Below are positions 1 through 12,467 of a stretch of DNA of 64,000 nt, piece by piece (within the stretch, counting starts at the first letter, position 1; every line of letters begins with the position of its first letter). Source of the stretch: Hanleya hanleyi (taxonomy: Eukaryota > Mollusca > Polyplacophora > Lepidopleurida > Hanleyidae); assembly GCA_036873755.1 (NCBI GenBank), contig JAVTVY010018693.1, positions 1 to 64,000 of the forward strand, read 5' to 3'. The translations under genes were made by a program, and so were the position numbers. The notes under the pieces are model-generated. The model did no database searches. It was not told the origin of the DNA and was given only the letters and a program-made list of their open reading frames with translations.

Positions 1-1953
1 GGATACCATGTTGCAAGAGCAGTTGTAAAACCTGTAAATGTCCTTGATCTTCAGCCAATAATATCCCCTCCTCTAGTTCGTTTGTGGACTTCATACACTG
101 TAATATCAGTTGGAAATGCCCGAAAACTGGTCCTCTTGCATCCAATTCTAACGCTTTCCATATGGCATCTTTCGGGATATCATGCTGTAATAACATTTGT
201 ACCATATCAACATGTGCGGCTACAGCCAATTCTAACCCTTTCCCCATTGCATCCGTGGGAATATCATGTTTTAATAGTATTTCTACAACTTCAACATGTC
301 CTACACCTGCAGCTAATAATAACGCTTTTCCCAAAGCATTTGTCGGGATATCATGCTGAAATAATAATTGTAAAATTTGGTTATGTCCCCTGTAGGCAGC
401 GCGTGCTAAAGCCTCACCCAGCGTTTGGGCTGGCAGATCATGTTGTAGTAAATGCCTAGCAACTTCAGCAGGTCCTTCCTCTATTGTGCAAACGCTAGCC
501 TGTTTAAGGTGTTTACTAACTTCAACAATCCGTGACTTAGGATAATCAATTTTTGATGACAAAAGTTCAAGGAATGTTTTGACGTACTGGGTATGGCCGC
601 CATCGACTAATCCAACGAAAGGATGGTGAACTGCATCAGAATACGAAAATAACACAGCTTCGTTATTAGACAAGTATTTAACTAGTTCAAAAGCTCCAGA
701 TTTTGCAGCATCATATAAGACCTTCTTGGAGTAAGAGGGAACGTCGGTAGATTGGAGACGCGCAATCAACATTTTTTGTATGGTAGCATCTTGTATAGCA
801 GGACCCTTGAAAACAACGCGTCCTCCATGACTAAGCTCATCGCTCAGAATTTCCACCAATTTGGGGTAAAATTCTAGATTCAGTTTGATAACACATTCTG
901 CATTTTCATTTACGACAGTCATCGGCAGACATAAGGGTACAATCAGTTCCGGGTCACAGAATTCTAGAATGTGCGCTGGATGACTCTCGCCGTACACCGC
1001 TATGACAGCCTCGTGTATAGAATCATGGTAAAATTGGAAACCTTCCCGAGATTCTTTTAAAAAAATTCCGCACAAAATCTTTGCGGTTCTCAAAAGCTTT
1101 CCAAACGATATTTTTCCATCTAGGGCACACGCATCGACAACCCTTTCCATCATGCTCTTAAATGCATCGCTAGCTGTCTCATATGCCAATTGGTGCGTTG
1201 ACAATGTGCCTCTATTTAACATTAATAGCACCAACACGATATATTTCCAAATTTCCTGACGAGCTGGTTCGAAGAAGATCCGTAATAATTTGCATAGATA
1301 TCTGAATGGATGATTGAAATTTTGAAAAAGCTTATCTTCATCTAGTTTTTTAACATCTGACATTGATATCAATCTGCAGTTTTCTGGGAAAGCTATCATT
1401 TGCTCTTTCGCGATGCGGCTAATTACATCATCAGATAGCATGTGACCGGCGAAGTGCTTTTCCAACATCTGTTTCTTTTCCCAAAATGACAGTCTTTCGG
1501 CAGATACGTCAACTAATTCTTCGAATAATCCCAGAGATTTTATAGCATAGTCACAATCTAACCAGATAAGTTTGCGACATGCGAACAGAAACTTCACCTT
1601 CCCATTCATAAATTTCTGGAAAAAAAGTCCCCCCTTAATAACCCATTCATCAGCATGGTCTCGCATGAAGTATGGACCGCCAAATGGGTCGTCAAATATG
1701 AAAAGTATGTTTTGTCCCTCAACAAAATACTCCTGTATTTTATCGGGAGTCTCGAGTGACACCGCCAAATAACCATCTTGAGACAAATCCAGAGATATTT
1801 GTTGTAGAATTAAAGATTTTCCGTCACCAGAGCCTGCCAAGACAAGGACACAGTCGTTCTTCGCTAGACGTTCTTTCGTTTCCTCATATACACCAGTTTT
1901 TACAAACAATGACAGATTCTTCTTACACAGCCTCAGCCAGAGGTCCGATTCAT
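1..1953 (-). CDS. nSTAND-type NTPase with C-terminal ankyrin repeats, exon 2 (3' partial)
   Basis: One open frame runs from a splice acceptor (pyrimidine-rich tract and CAG, intron ending at 1954) to the left edge with no stop. Near the N-terminus is a Walker A motif (AGSGDGKS, about 1814-1840), followed by a Walker B-like segment (ILFIFDDPFGG, about 1678-1710). This is the arrangement of the novel STAND NTPase families, in which nucleotide binding drives oligomerisation of a signalling receptor. A helical region follows, and from about base 640 downward come ankyrin-type repeats with recurring LLLQHDIPT and ALGKALLLAA-like phrases. Ankyrin arrays usually bind protein ligands. The frame continues the death-fold exon at 3448-3808, so the predicted protein is DED-NTPase-ANK, a cytosolic innate-immune or apoptosis sensor by analogy with NLR-like proteins. 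The ligand is unknown, and the C-terminus and further exons lie outside the window. Family is assigned from motifs alone. Confidence 0.85.
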
Positions 1954-3447
1954 CTGAAATTGGGGAAAAATTGAATTTTACATTTTCGGTACATTTATAC
2001 GTTGTGTATTTCATCAATTATGATTTGTGACACTGTACTAAATGTTGAGATAGCAAGCTTTTTATCCAAAGATCCATAATCGAAAGTTCATAATCGAAAC
2101 ATTTCATTCACATACAATTGAATGATTTGAGTCATTGGATTCGAATAACTGAGAAATTCAAATTTGATAGCCGCATTATGATCTTCGTTTCAAGCCCCTC
2201 TGTGCATTCTAAACATTCTAAAAATCGCATTTAATATAATATAATATTTGATAAAATAGATAAAAGAAATAGTAAAGTATGTATAGCTTATATATCTACA
2301 CAAGGAAGAAATACTTTACCTCTTAGAGCGTGTAGCCTCCGAGTTGCTTCTCGTGTCAGAGGTTGTCGGTCAGCTCCTTGTTTCTCTGTAATTAAATTTT
2401 TGTATTTTATATTTAATTGACTAATTAATCTGTTCTGACAACTAAACAGCTTTCTATTTTGTACACTGATAAGTTTGTCCAATTTAATTAGTCGCCTACT
2501 TTGGAGCTTGTGCGAAAAACTGTACTCAACAAATTGTCTACCATAAATCCTTGATATTGATAATATATCACGCTTGAAATAAATTTGCAATTCTCTCCAT
2601 ATAAAACTTGGGCCTGAATTGCATAAGGTAATGTCAAAATATATTGGCGTTCAGTCAAACAAAGATCAGTAAGGCCGTATACGGTCATTAGTGGGGGCAG
2701 TTTGGCAAGTTGAAAGGAACATGCCGGACAAAAACACCAATCTCCCTGTGCTGCTTCGGTAGTCAACAGGACTGACATATTTGCTAGGGATCACGGCATC
2801 CAAGGCCTTGGACAGCGGAATTCGTCAACTTCCGAAATGTTCCTCTGTAGTCATTCTTTCTTTTTCGACAATGGGGTAGGTTTATTTGAAAAGCCATATC
2901 ACTCATATTTATGGTCCAATCTGTCTAAAATTTATTATATTTTTCTCAGTATGGTTGACAGTGCCATATGCAATCGGGATATGTTTTTGTAGATCATCTG
3001 CATGTCCTCATTTCGGGCCGTATCTAAATGGCAACTTGAAAAAGTATCGGAGAAGGAGCATATGTGTAACTGAATAGCCATATTCGTGATTATTGATTCA
3101 ATCTGCCTAAATGTTATCCGACATACATGCATTTTGTACCTTTGTTGTTATCAGTGTTGGCTTTTGTATCCCAGCCCGCACGATGTCACTTGAGGCACTG
3201 TTCACATGTCAAATGCACAGAATAACGACACCCCCCCCCCCGCCCAACCCCGCCCGAATTATGCTGTAATTTGTTCTATATTATATACTGTATATTACTC
3301 AGCATTCTTAACATTCAGTATTTGTTTCTATGTTCCACCGGACGATATCTCGTGGGCCTTATCTATGTAAAGTATGATATTCCTGAAAGGAGGTTGTAAG
3401 TATGGTCGTATATTTCTTATCAATGTAAATTAGTAATTAAAACCCAC
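1954..3447 (-). other. Intron of the DED-NTPase-ankyrin gene
   Basis: Bounded by a GT donor (3447-3446) and an AG acceptor (1955-1954) with matching phase. AT-rich. It carries half of a foldback repeat (2480-2780) and a C-homopolymer near 3231-3242. No further exon is evident, although a short one could be missed. Confidence 0.7.
2480..2780 (-). repeat. Single arm of a foldback repeat
   Basis: Similar to the arms of the palindromic elements at 24227-24856 and 50727-51334. All three contain a frame reading (R)DILSIS next to FIWRELQ-like residues. Here only one arm is present, with a frameshift between its two open stretches. It lies inside the intron. Confidence 0.6.
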
Positions 3448-3808
3448 CTTGACGCTTGTTCTTTATCAACTGCCGTATTGTCTTCTCCTCGCATCTTACC
3501 GTCTCAGAAAGGCTATCTAGATGTGCCCTTTTAAGTATTTTCCAAAGGGGCTTATAAAATCCCAAACGGATTTTATCTTCTTTCACGAGCACCCGAAACA
3601 CATCCATAATATCCTTGCACCTGGACAAAACACCTAGCTCCACCTCGGATCCGGCACAATGAAGGAATTCTTTATATTGCTGATCATTAATGCTCCTATG
3701 CAACGTCAAGGCCAGGTCGTTGTGTCGTTCTTTTGCTTGATCCATGTTGCTTAATGGCTCAGAGTCCTCTTCGCTCGAGCTCGAGAGTGATTCCGCGTAC
3801 TCGGCCAT
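3448..3808 (-). CDS. Death-effector-like domain, exon 1 of the NTPase-ankyrin gene
   Basis: The ATG at 3808-3806 opens 120 codons, ending at a consensus donor (CAAG|GTGGGT, GT at 3447-3446). Residues 1-25 are rich in Ser and Glu. Residues about 38-112 have the helical pattern of a death-fold domain: an FLHCAG start, an LSRCKDIMDVFRVL helix, and a KILKRAHLDSL segment that resembles the RxDLL region of death effector domains. Such domains recruit adaptor or caspase partners by homotypic contact. The exon ends after the first base of a codon and the acceptor at 1953 supplies two bases, so phases agree and the join gives an Asp codon without a stop. That makes this the N-terminal effector module of the NTPase-ankyrin gene. 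A CARD or other death fold is possible, because members are hard to tell apart by eye. No promoter was recognised upstream. Confidence 0.75.
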
Positions 3809-4334
3809 TCTTATAGATGAATCCTGTATGAAAAATAGAAAAAAAACCCAAAATGCAGTATAAACTCTAATCTAATTTATATAATTACCGGCCTATCATA
3901 AATTTCGTCGAATGAGTCAGAATTATTTATGGTATATATTGTTTATGGGACACGGATTAGAGGGATCATGGATAGAGCGGGTTGGGGCACGGCTCCATAA
4001 TGATATATGCTCCAGCACCATACAACCATTCTCACGGTCAGTACCCATCGCGGTGCGATGGTGTGCCCAAGTACATCCATCCATTCATATATAACGGCAG
4101 TTCACTGTACATACATTACATATAGAAGATCCCAGTTAATACATAGAACATTCTAGGTAATATTTGGAGAGTATACATTTACGATACAGCAGTTATTTTA
4201 CGGAAAACTGTATATAACCGAACTCGTTATAGATTATAGACGATAAGAGTAATATATGTGAATACTACAAACCATATACCATGTACACTATGTATACTAG
4301 GTACTACATGTATATACTATATGAGTAAGTGAAT

Positions 4335-4395
4335 ATGATTTAACGTCGCTTTCAACATTATTGCAGTCATATCGCGACGGACCAACTAAGCACCA
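4335..4395 (-). repeat. SINE 3'-end fragment
   Basis: The segment reading TTTAACGTCGCTTTCAACA then CAGTCATATCGCGACGG matches, in inverse orientation, the 3' part of the SINE at 25800-26041. The flanks from 3809 to 4560 are AT-rich and hold no recognisable gene. Confidence 0.5.
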
Positions 4396-4599
4396 CACTG
4401 TCAAAAATACCCCACTTATTTAAGACAATGCACTAAACTTTTCTTGAAATAAGATAATATTACTCAAAATAAGTTAAATTTTAAGAAAATTTTAAGATTT
4501 ATTTTCTTGTTTAAGTAAAAGTTGGAGTGGGGTAAGTATATCCCACAATTTCTGCAATTTATCAAAAAGAGAATCTTTTGTGTCCAGTTGGAGAGAGAA

Positions 4600-5251
4600 A
4601 ATTACTAAATTTAGTAAATTAGAGACCTACTGCAGTTTCAAATACGAACTGCAGGCTGAAAATTGCATGTTCTCAATTTCCAGTAGGCATCACCGAGTAT
4701 CATTGACACAGTTTCGGATAAGTGCGCATAAACTACAGATCGAAAGGGGGCGATATCAAAAAGACATCCCCAGAGATCAAAGACTCTGTAATTTTTGTCA
4801 AGTGTTCGAAGATGAGCAACAGTTTCTTTTGGAATGTAAAAGATTCAAAACTGAGAGAGATGTCTTGTTCAAGACCATACAACCTCTTATGGCCAGTGAT
4901 ACATATACTCAACTATCTAATGACCATTTACTTACTATGTTAATGACCTCGAAATTGCAGCCAATAGTAAATGCCGTGGCGAGAAATAAACGGTTCACCT
5001 CCAAACAAAATACATCAGCTTATTCTACAAGTGTCACTCTATATATTGCCGTCGTCAAATTAGTAAATTTGTGCAATTTTATACCTTTGTCGGACAATTC
5101 AAAATCCAACGTAACTGACTGTTCAACTCGATACACAGAGATGATGGCCCACTTCGTTCTCCACTCTGATTGGTCAGTCGCGACACGCCTCCGTAACAGA
5201 ATTCATTTCAAAGATGGAGATGAAGGGCGTGCGATATTGATTTTAAATTAA
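4600..5251 (+). pseudogene. LINE C-terminal fragment with CCHC-like knuckle
   Basis: This frame lacks its own ATG. It contains LTQFRISAHKLQIERGRY followed by C-x2-C...EDEQQFLLEC. The same arrangement closes the LINE polyprotein at 43264-44022 (LTKLRICAHRLETITGRY, CRRC, EDEYHFLCHC). That C-terminal zinc-binding segment is common in non-LTR retrotransposons of invertebrates. RT and endonuclease are missing, so this is a 5'-truncated dead copy. Residues beyond about 145 are not recognisable. Confidence 0.6.
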
Positions 5252-5254
5252 CGA

Positions 5255-5663
5255 AGACAATGGTGCTCTTGATTCAAGGGTTTGCAAACTTCTAATCTGA
5301 CGTCGGCTGCTCACATGTATGAATATGGTCTTTAGAATTATTCGCTTTCAACATGATGCTCGATCTGGAGCCATAAGTCCATGGCATTAAAAAGTTAGCC
5401 ACAGTTTCCGAGGATGCTATCAAGACAGTAGATGATGCTTAAGTCTAAATACAAATGACATTTCCCACCTAATACGATTCAATGATGACAAATCATTTTA
5501 TTGTGAAAATTGTGAATGTATCCCACTGACTTGTGAATGTATCCCACTGACTTGTGGGTTTTTAAACGAAACTCAATGGAAATGGGGAATGTGGGATTGA
5601 TTAATTGTATGACAAAGAGCGACAGTCATTGGAATTATATTGACCGAATGTAGTACCGTAGTA
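5255..5663. other. No gene seen; short tandem duplication
   Basis: AT-rich sequence. Around 5513-5560 a segment of about 21 bp (TGTGAATGTATCCCACTGAC) occurs twice in tandem. Nothing else recognised. Confidence 0.4.
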
Positions 5664-5820
5664 AAAGAGTATCTTGACGCATAAAAATCGCGGCCTCTAT
5701 GCCATCATTGTGACGTGACTTCCGATTCCGGTCACGTGACCTTTAACCCCATGCGCATGGGTCAAATGTCGCCTCCGATCAAGTTACCGGACTCCATTTT
5801 TATGCGTCAAGATACTCTTT
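5664..5820. mobile_element. MITE with perfect 25-bp inverted ends
   Basis: The left end AAAGAGTATCTTGACGCATA (continuing AAAAT) is exactly inverted at 5796-5820. The total is 157 bp with no coding capacity. A diverged relative lies at about 6980-7200. The superfamily is not determined because no clear target duplication could be read. Confidence 0.7.
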
Positions 5821-5989
5821 GAACATGTCAGGACAAGTCGACAGCAGATTTGGTTCGAGGTCAAGTGGCCAACTTTTACTCCTACTTTCTCTTCGCTTTA
5901 ATCTACGGTAATCTCTGGTGACCTGCTATGAATGTCCAGTAATCTTTGGTAATGTCCGGTAATTTCCGGAGGTCAGTTAGGAATCTTCA

Positions 5990-6870
5990 TGAGACTTGGG
6001 GGATTCGAGCTGCAGTGCCGGCACCGGATGCTGGTATGTTAGTCGTTTCAGCCACAGCACTTACATAACATTAGAGCAAGGAACTATCCGTATATACCTT
6101 ATACAATATAGGTCTGGACCCCAACACTACCTGCAGCACTATGTTCAGCATAATGGCAAGTGGGGAACCAAGCCGCCGTTTCTTGAAGAATAAACTATAG
6201 GGTGTTAGTATTAGTTCGACTCGGCTAACGCTGTAGCGTATGATGGGAGGAATCTCTGGCCGTGGGTTGAATTTCGCACGAAAGTCATGTTGCGCATGCT
6301 CACTGGGCAACCAGGACGTTCTGGAGGCTAGGTGAGCCACCCGTGGTCCAAATGGGCCCTGTGGAGCGACATATTGAAATTACCGTGGAGTAGAGTCTGA
6401 CTGGGGTGATTTTTCTTGGGAGTCACGTCAATCTGCTCATGAACAGTCGGAAAAGCGTGAAACAGCAACATTCGAGGGGGAGGTTGTGGTCAGTTTGGTT
6501 CTGTGGAGTAAAGTATAGAGTGTGGATATTTGTACGACTCGGCTGACACTGTGAAGGGTTCCGGGCCGTGAGTTAAATGTCGCTGAAAAGTTTACGTGCG
6601 CATGCGCAATGAGAAGGCAGGCCACGGATGTGCGTTTCGGGGTCCGGGTGAGTCATCCGTGGTCCAATATGTCATATTGAAGCTGGAAAAAGAGCATTTG
6701 AGGTCGGAGTTTTGGGGTATAGGTAGACTATACGGGTCGCAACGGGCCGTGCGCGGTCTCATTTTGAAGCTCTCGGGCTGGGGTGGTTTTCGCTGGAAGC
6801 GACGTAAAACTGCGCATGCGCATTCGTGGAGTAGTAGAGAAAGGGTAGTTTCGTATTAAGTGCGCAGGGT
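5990..6870. repeat. Degenerate GCGCATGCGC modules
   Basis: Several loosely related units, each with a GCGCATGC-type palindrome, a GGACGTT.TGG.GCTAGGTGAGCCAC-like stretch and GTGGTCCAA. They recall the subterminal modules of the Polinton inverted repeats (27600-28330 and 37340-38340) and of 39170-39910. Short frames inside are shadows. Confidence 0.5.
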
Positions 6871-6979
6871 CGCCTTGAAGCTCTTGTCGAATGGTTCGCA
6901 GGATCAAAGGTCACTTGCAAATTTCAAAGGTCAACTGATGGTTGAAGGCATTTTCTTTGCGCTATCTATGCGCAAAGGG

Positions 6980-7205
6980 AGAGCACTCTGAATGGTACAT
7001 GTAAAAATGGCGGCCCCATGTCACCATGTGGCATTAATTTCGGTTCCGTCATGTGACCTTTGACTCCTGCGCGCTGTGTTATCAGGTATTGCGCGTATGC
7101 GCAGGGGTCAAGGGTCACTTCCGTTCAAGTAACCGAAACCGGAATCGACAACACAAAGGGGTCATAGGGCCGGCATTTGTATGCGTCAAGTTGCTCTTTT
7201 ACTAC
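6980..7205. mobile_element. Diverged relative of the 5664-5820 MITE
   Basis: Shares GTGACCTTTGAC.CC, a TGCGCA-type core and a right end TATGCGTCAAGTTGCTCTTT with the 157-bp MITE. The left end is poorly preserved. Confidence 0.45.
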
Positions 7206-8165
7206 CACGAACGAAAGATAAAGAAAGATGCTACTTTCTCGTATTTAATACGAGGTCCTTGATCAAGATCCTCAATGGGAGAAAGGGGTCATTGGACCTA
7301 GGCAGCCAGCTGAAATGCGTTGACTTTCCAAATGAGAAATTGACGGCTGGGGTTTTGCTAGAATATTCCTTTCAGAACCCGCATGATCTTTCAAAAATCT
7401 AAGTAGCTATACAGGCTGTTAATTTACCAAGGCAAAATATTCCCTACAAGTAGATAATTGATTTCGGGGAGGGGGGAATCCGGAAACGCGAAAGCTTGGG
7501 GCCCAATATGGATCGTATCGCTGTAATTCCTTAGCAAATTACCCTCTGAGCTTTTCAACAATATATTTGCCACAAAAAGAGTACACTCCCAAATCCAATC
7601 AAACTCACTGAATTTACATACTCTGTCAGAGCTTATCTAATTTGTCGTGAACAACTTATTAACTCGCACGGATCCGACCGGCATTCACATAGTTTTCCGC
7701 AAATATTCCAAATTGTTCTATAACCCAAGTATATACGCTTCATGAAGTAACCTATATTTTAATTTCTGGAGTTCATTATCTGTCTTATGAAAATGTAGGG
7801 AACGTCATTATACAAAGCGTGCCAATTGGCACAGATAGAACACCATAGTATGGGACCTGATCAACATTAGATCACATGGATACAGATGTAAAGAAGTATA
7901 ATGGGGAATTATCGATGGCTATGCGTCATTGTTAGGAGGGAGCATGTGTAGGGCGGTGTGGGGGAACGGGTTGCACGGCATTCTCTGTATGACCTGTGCC
8001 TATTGTAATAAGATGGAGTGCCCAATCAAACCAACCAGCCACCAGATCTACAGATCCTACTTAAAGATCTTTTGCTCTGATGATCAACTGTGCCAGCTTG
8101 TTGTCGTTGGCTATCAAAGAGAACCAACGTCAGAAATTGGGCGAGTGGATTCTTGTCCCCTGACC
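7206..8165. other. No gene seen
   Basis: Non-coding by eye. The short frames have no recognisable domains or consistent splice signals. Confidence 0.4.
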
Positions 8166-8169
8166 GTCT

Positions 8170-8740
8170 TCCCAGTGTCTGTAATAAATCTCTATAAAAC
8201 TGCGTTGATAACAGTTATAATTATAAACACTTACCTTATCTTCAGTGATGAGTTACATGTACAATGTAAGCCACTAGTAAACTGTTTTCTTTTGTAACTT
8301 AAATATCTCAGGGGTTTGACCGTGACCACCAGTAATTAAGATAGGAATACTGGAGTAGTGCTACTCATTAGCTCACTGTCCAATGTGTTGGACGCACAAG
8401 AATAAAAATGAATAAAACAAGCCGATTTCTCTATAGATTTCCATATATGGTGGTGTGATATGATAAATATATAAATGTCATTTCACAGGCTGTAAATTAT
8501 CTGAAGTTTTCTAAGTAAAAATACAAGTGGCTGTAATAAATCCCTAACCGCGTAAATAAAAGTTATAAACACTTACCTTATCTTTAGCGATGAGTGTTCT
8601 CTTCGAGCCGCTAGTAAACTGTTTTCCGTTGTGTCTTAAATATCTCAAAATTTCGCCGTGGCCACCAGTAAACTGATAGGAATTGGAGTAGGTCTATTCA
8701 TCAGCTTACACGTCCCATGTGTTGGACGCACAAAAATATA
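8170..8740. repeat. Diverged tandem duplication
   Basis: The segment beginning CTGTAATAAATCTCTA at about 8178 is repeated from about 8530 (CTGTAATAAATCCCTA), including TATAAACACTTACCTTATCT, CTAGTAAACTGTTTTC and a shared ATGTGTTGGACGCACAA. Part of the first copy (about 8418-8520) also recurs at 11285-11400. Function unknown. Confidence 0.6.
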
Positions 8741-9046
8741 AAACAGAAAGTACTGATAGCACTGATGTCGTGTATATGCATTCTCATGCAGCAACAGATC
8801 GCATAATTTCCCCCTACAGTCAGATATTCCCTCTGATTGCATTGTGGTTTGATGCGGGGTCCGCAACTTCTGCGCTCATGGCTCTCGGCCAATCAGCATA
8901 GTCCACTCCTAGATGGAGCGGAGGGGATTCATCTTGTCACAGCTACACAAGACGTTTTTTCATGTGTTCTTGTGCAATAATATAATTTAGCATAAAACTT
9001 AATTCTTTTACAAGATATACTGTGTGCATTTCCCATCACTCGCAGA

Positions 9047-9562
9047 AACTTATAAAACAGGGCTATTCCACCAAGCGCCTCCACTCAAAGTTTCTCAAAT
9101 TTGGCGATACATATCGCATGCTGATAGCAAAATACGAACGTAGCGTGCAAGATCTATGGCGCTACGTTTCGTAACATGTGTCTAATTCCGCTTAACCCGG
9201 GGCTAGGGGCCGTATGAGCCCATGTACTTCAAGATCCTCATGGTACTCATGAACAGTCACAATCAAAGCGTGACTGAGGTACATCATTTTTAGATGACGA
9301 CTCTATAACGAATATTATGGATTAAGAATACTGATCAGCGATACGGATTTGATATTTTTGGAACATCATGATGTCTTGCCGGCATAATTGAAAACTGTTG
9401 ACCGCTTCTCTCTTGCAGGAAACAAGCCTATGTTTATGTATACTTTTGTCTTTTTGAATTTGGTGCTAATACTGGTATATGGAAATGGAATAGGTCTTTG
9501 GATTATGGACGCGGATATTCTCTAATGGACGACGGCTGGATTATGAATGACGGACTAGACGC
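9047..9562 (+). mobile_element. Penelope-like (tentative) element, 5'-truncated 3' end
   Basis: The sequence encoding the RT C-terminus (LIKQGYSTKRLHSKF...) to the stop near 9175 matches 54210-54341. The shared 3' UTR runs on to GACGCTTGTAAT at 9562. Only the last ~45 codons remain. It faces the inverted copy at 9736-10345 tail to tail. Confidence 0.8.
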
Positions 9563-9735
9563 TTGTAATGCAGATTTATGCTCTCAGCGTTGATTAAAAT
9601 CGTTACAGACCGAATGTGCATGTGTGCGCGTTTTCCTGCACAATGCAGTCGGAGGATGTTACATCGACTTTCAGGAGGCCACAAACTCTGACAATGGGAG
9701 AATGAGTTTCCGTTGATCCATGAACTTGCAGAGTA
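9563..9735. other. Spacer between tail-to-tail retroelement ends
   Basis: About 170 bp of unmatched sequence between the two 3' ends. No gene recognised. Confidence 0.5.
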
Positions 9736-10345
9736 TGAATTACAAGCGTCTGGTCCGTCATTCATAATTCAGCCGTCGTCCATTAGAGAATATCCGCGTC
9801 CATAATCCAAAGACCTATTCCATATTCCATATACAGTATTAGCACCAAATTAAAAAAGACAATCATAGTATACATAAACATAGGCTTGTTTCCTGCAAGA
9901 AAGAAGCGGTCAACAGTTTTCAATGATGCCGGCAAGACATCATGATGTTCCAAAAATATCAAATCCGTATCGCTGATCAGTATTCCTAATCCATGATATT
10001 CGTTGTGAAGTCGTCATCTAAAGAATGATGTATCTCAGTCACGCTTTGATTGTGAGTGTTCATATGAGTACCATGAGGATCTTGAAGTACATGTGTTGAT
10101 ACGGCCCCTAGCCCCGGGATAAGCGGAATTAGACACAAGTTACGAAACGTAACGCCATAGATCTTGCACGCTACGCTCGTATTTTGCTATTAGCATGCGA
10201 TATGTATCGCCAAATTTGAGAAACTTTGAGTGGAGGCGCTTGGTGGTGTAGCCCTGTTTTATAAGTTTCTGCAACAATGTGTTGTGACGTTTATTAAAAT
10301 CGTCACATTTAACACAGGATCTAGCTAATGCTACTAGGCGTGACC
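9736..10345 (-). mobile_element. Penelope-like (tentative) element, inverted 3' end
   Basis: Begins ATTACAAGCGTCTGGTCCG and runs through the common 3' UTR into RT C-terminal codons. Homology to the other copies ends near 10340. It is the inverse of 9047-9562 but extends somewhat further 5'. Confidence 0.8.
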
Positions 10346-12465
10346 TCTTCTACATTGCTAAAAAAACCTGAAATCCGCGCTGACCCGAGACTTCAGCTGA
10401 TCAGCTGAAATAGAGAGAACAGGACATAATTGTGTAGGTCTACGTGCAGCTTCCAAATAATTTATTCAAATAGAGCATGCATCCTCGTCTCACACAAAAT
10501 AATAAGGGGATAGCTAGGAATCTAGGAACAAATATCATCTGTTAATTGTTCTCGTTGTATATCACATTAACTTATTCATCAGCAATACAATGGATTATAA
10601 AACATAACAGAAAATCTCGCAGAAAAATTCGTAAATATATCCGATTAATTACAGCAAGAGAAACAACTGGTGTTGCATAGTTCCCCGTGAAAAGTTGATT
10701 ATGTCATATCTAGACTGTAGATTTTTTTTTATATATTTCATATAATCACCAGTGTCGGTATACACGTTATGATTTTATAATTTATGTTGAGCGTATGTAA
10801 TACAGAATCCTGAATAATGTATCTAAAATTCAGTAGTCTGATTGTTTGTTGTTTCCTCAACTTCATTTACACTTGGAAAATATGCTGACATCTGGATGAA
10901 GTTTATATCGGTACCCTGCTTCCAGGTCATATAATGATATCACGAACTTGCTGAATGTTTGCTCGTTGGCTGTTTAGAAGGATAAGCTGGGCGACTCTGG
11001 GACGAGGGTAGGCCTACGGAGATTTACCGCCGCAGAAAAGTGAATACATACAACATAGTCCCATATGAACTTGACCTAAAGATATTGGTACGAAAACACT
11101 ATCAATGTTTTTCACTGGGAGTATCATGATCTCTACAATTCAGAAAATCGATGTGCATAAATATCAGTTGTCGCCTGTTAAAAATATTGATCCCTGTTCA
11201 GACAATTGCAGAATTTATTATGCGCGACCAAATCACCGCGGCAGTGCGCAGAGGTGATAAAGTGTAGTGCACAGATCGCTGGCATAGTACAACGAACAGA
11301 ACAAGCCGATTCGCCAGATTTCCATATATGATGGTGTGATATGCTGTATATTAATGTCATTTCAGAGCTTGTAAATTACTTGAAGTTTTCTTAGTAAATA
11401 TTCTTGTGATGTGTGTCCTCGCCTCGACGTTTAAATACTTACTTTGCTTTTATACGTGTCGGCAGATTTGCAGTGCATATTATACTAGTCAAGAACTATA
11501 TTCTGGCGAGAGAAAAATAATAACGACAGCTGGTCAGGAAGCATGTGATGAGAAACTGTGCTCAACTTGAGACCAAGGGGCGGTCGATTGGGTTGCTGAT
11601 GACACACGTTTTATTTCACTTCACATTGGTCTACTCAGTTAGCGGCCTTCTAAAATCTTCACCTTCTCGGTTGGCAGCGGTGCTCTCATCCAGTGGCATT
11701 CTAAAATTTTCACGTTCTCATAATCTCTTGCTGGGCCTGTGAACAACCACTTGAGTTGGTTATAATTAGTTATGTCGCGTTGATTTGCCAAGGCTGCGAT
11801 ACTATTAGAGCATAAATGACTAGAGTAACAACGGACTATACTGACGATGGTCAATCAGATAACAAAGTCTGCCAAGATCAAACTGTTTGTATTCTGGAGA
11901 CATATTCTCAGAACATTAAGCCAAACACAGCATGCGGCTACCCACGTTGCGAAGATGTGAATGTAGGAAGCAGACGCCCCGATTCACGATTGAACTTACA
12001 TAGAGTGACCGTTCGAACAGGCCCTCAGATCATGCTCGATGCATTTCGGGAATTTCTGGACTGTATGCTCGACGACATTTGCCGCCTGTAAACCTTGGTG
12101 TGATGTGATATCGACAAAGATCGCGAACGATTCAAATTCTAGTTCAACATACAAGCCTAACATTCCTAACAAGTAATAATCCTGATTTGCATTGAATGCT
12201 CATTATATATCAGAATTATTGAGGACCATGTTGGGGCTGCATGGCGGACTACAGTACCGACCAGATTAAAGGTTCGCCTAACGGGCTTATCTAACGGACT
12301 AGATGGACAAATTAACGCGCTCAGTGGGAGGCCTAACAGGCTCTGAATCGCGTTCGAAAAATCCTGACGTGTGTCTAACGAACTGCTGACGTTCTTGTTA
12401 TTCTGCACAACGCGCTCGAACAATGGGCAGCTTGAGTAATAAACGGTCAGACACGACAGCGGGGG
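10346..12465. other. No gene seen
   Basis: AT-rich. Contains a copy of the dispersed repeat at about 11285-11400 (also at 8418-8520). No coding domains recognised on either strand. Confidence 0.4.
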
Positions 12466-12467
12466 TC

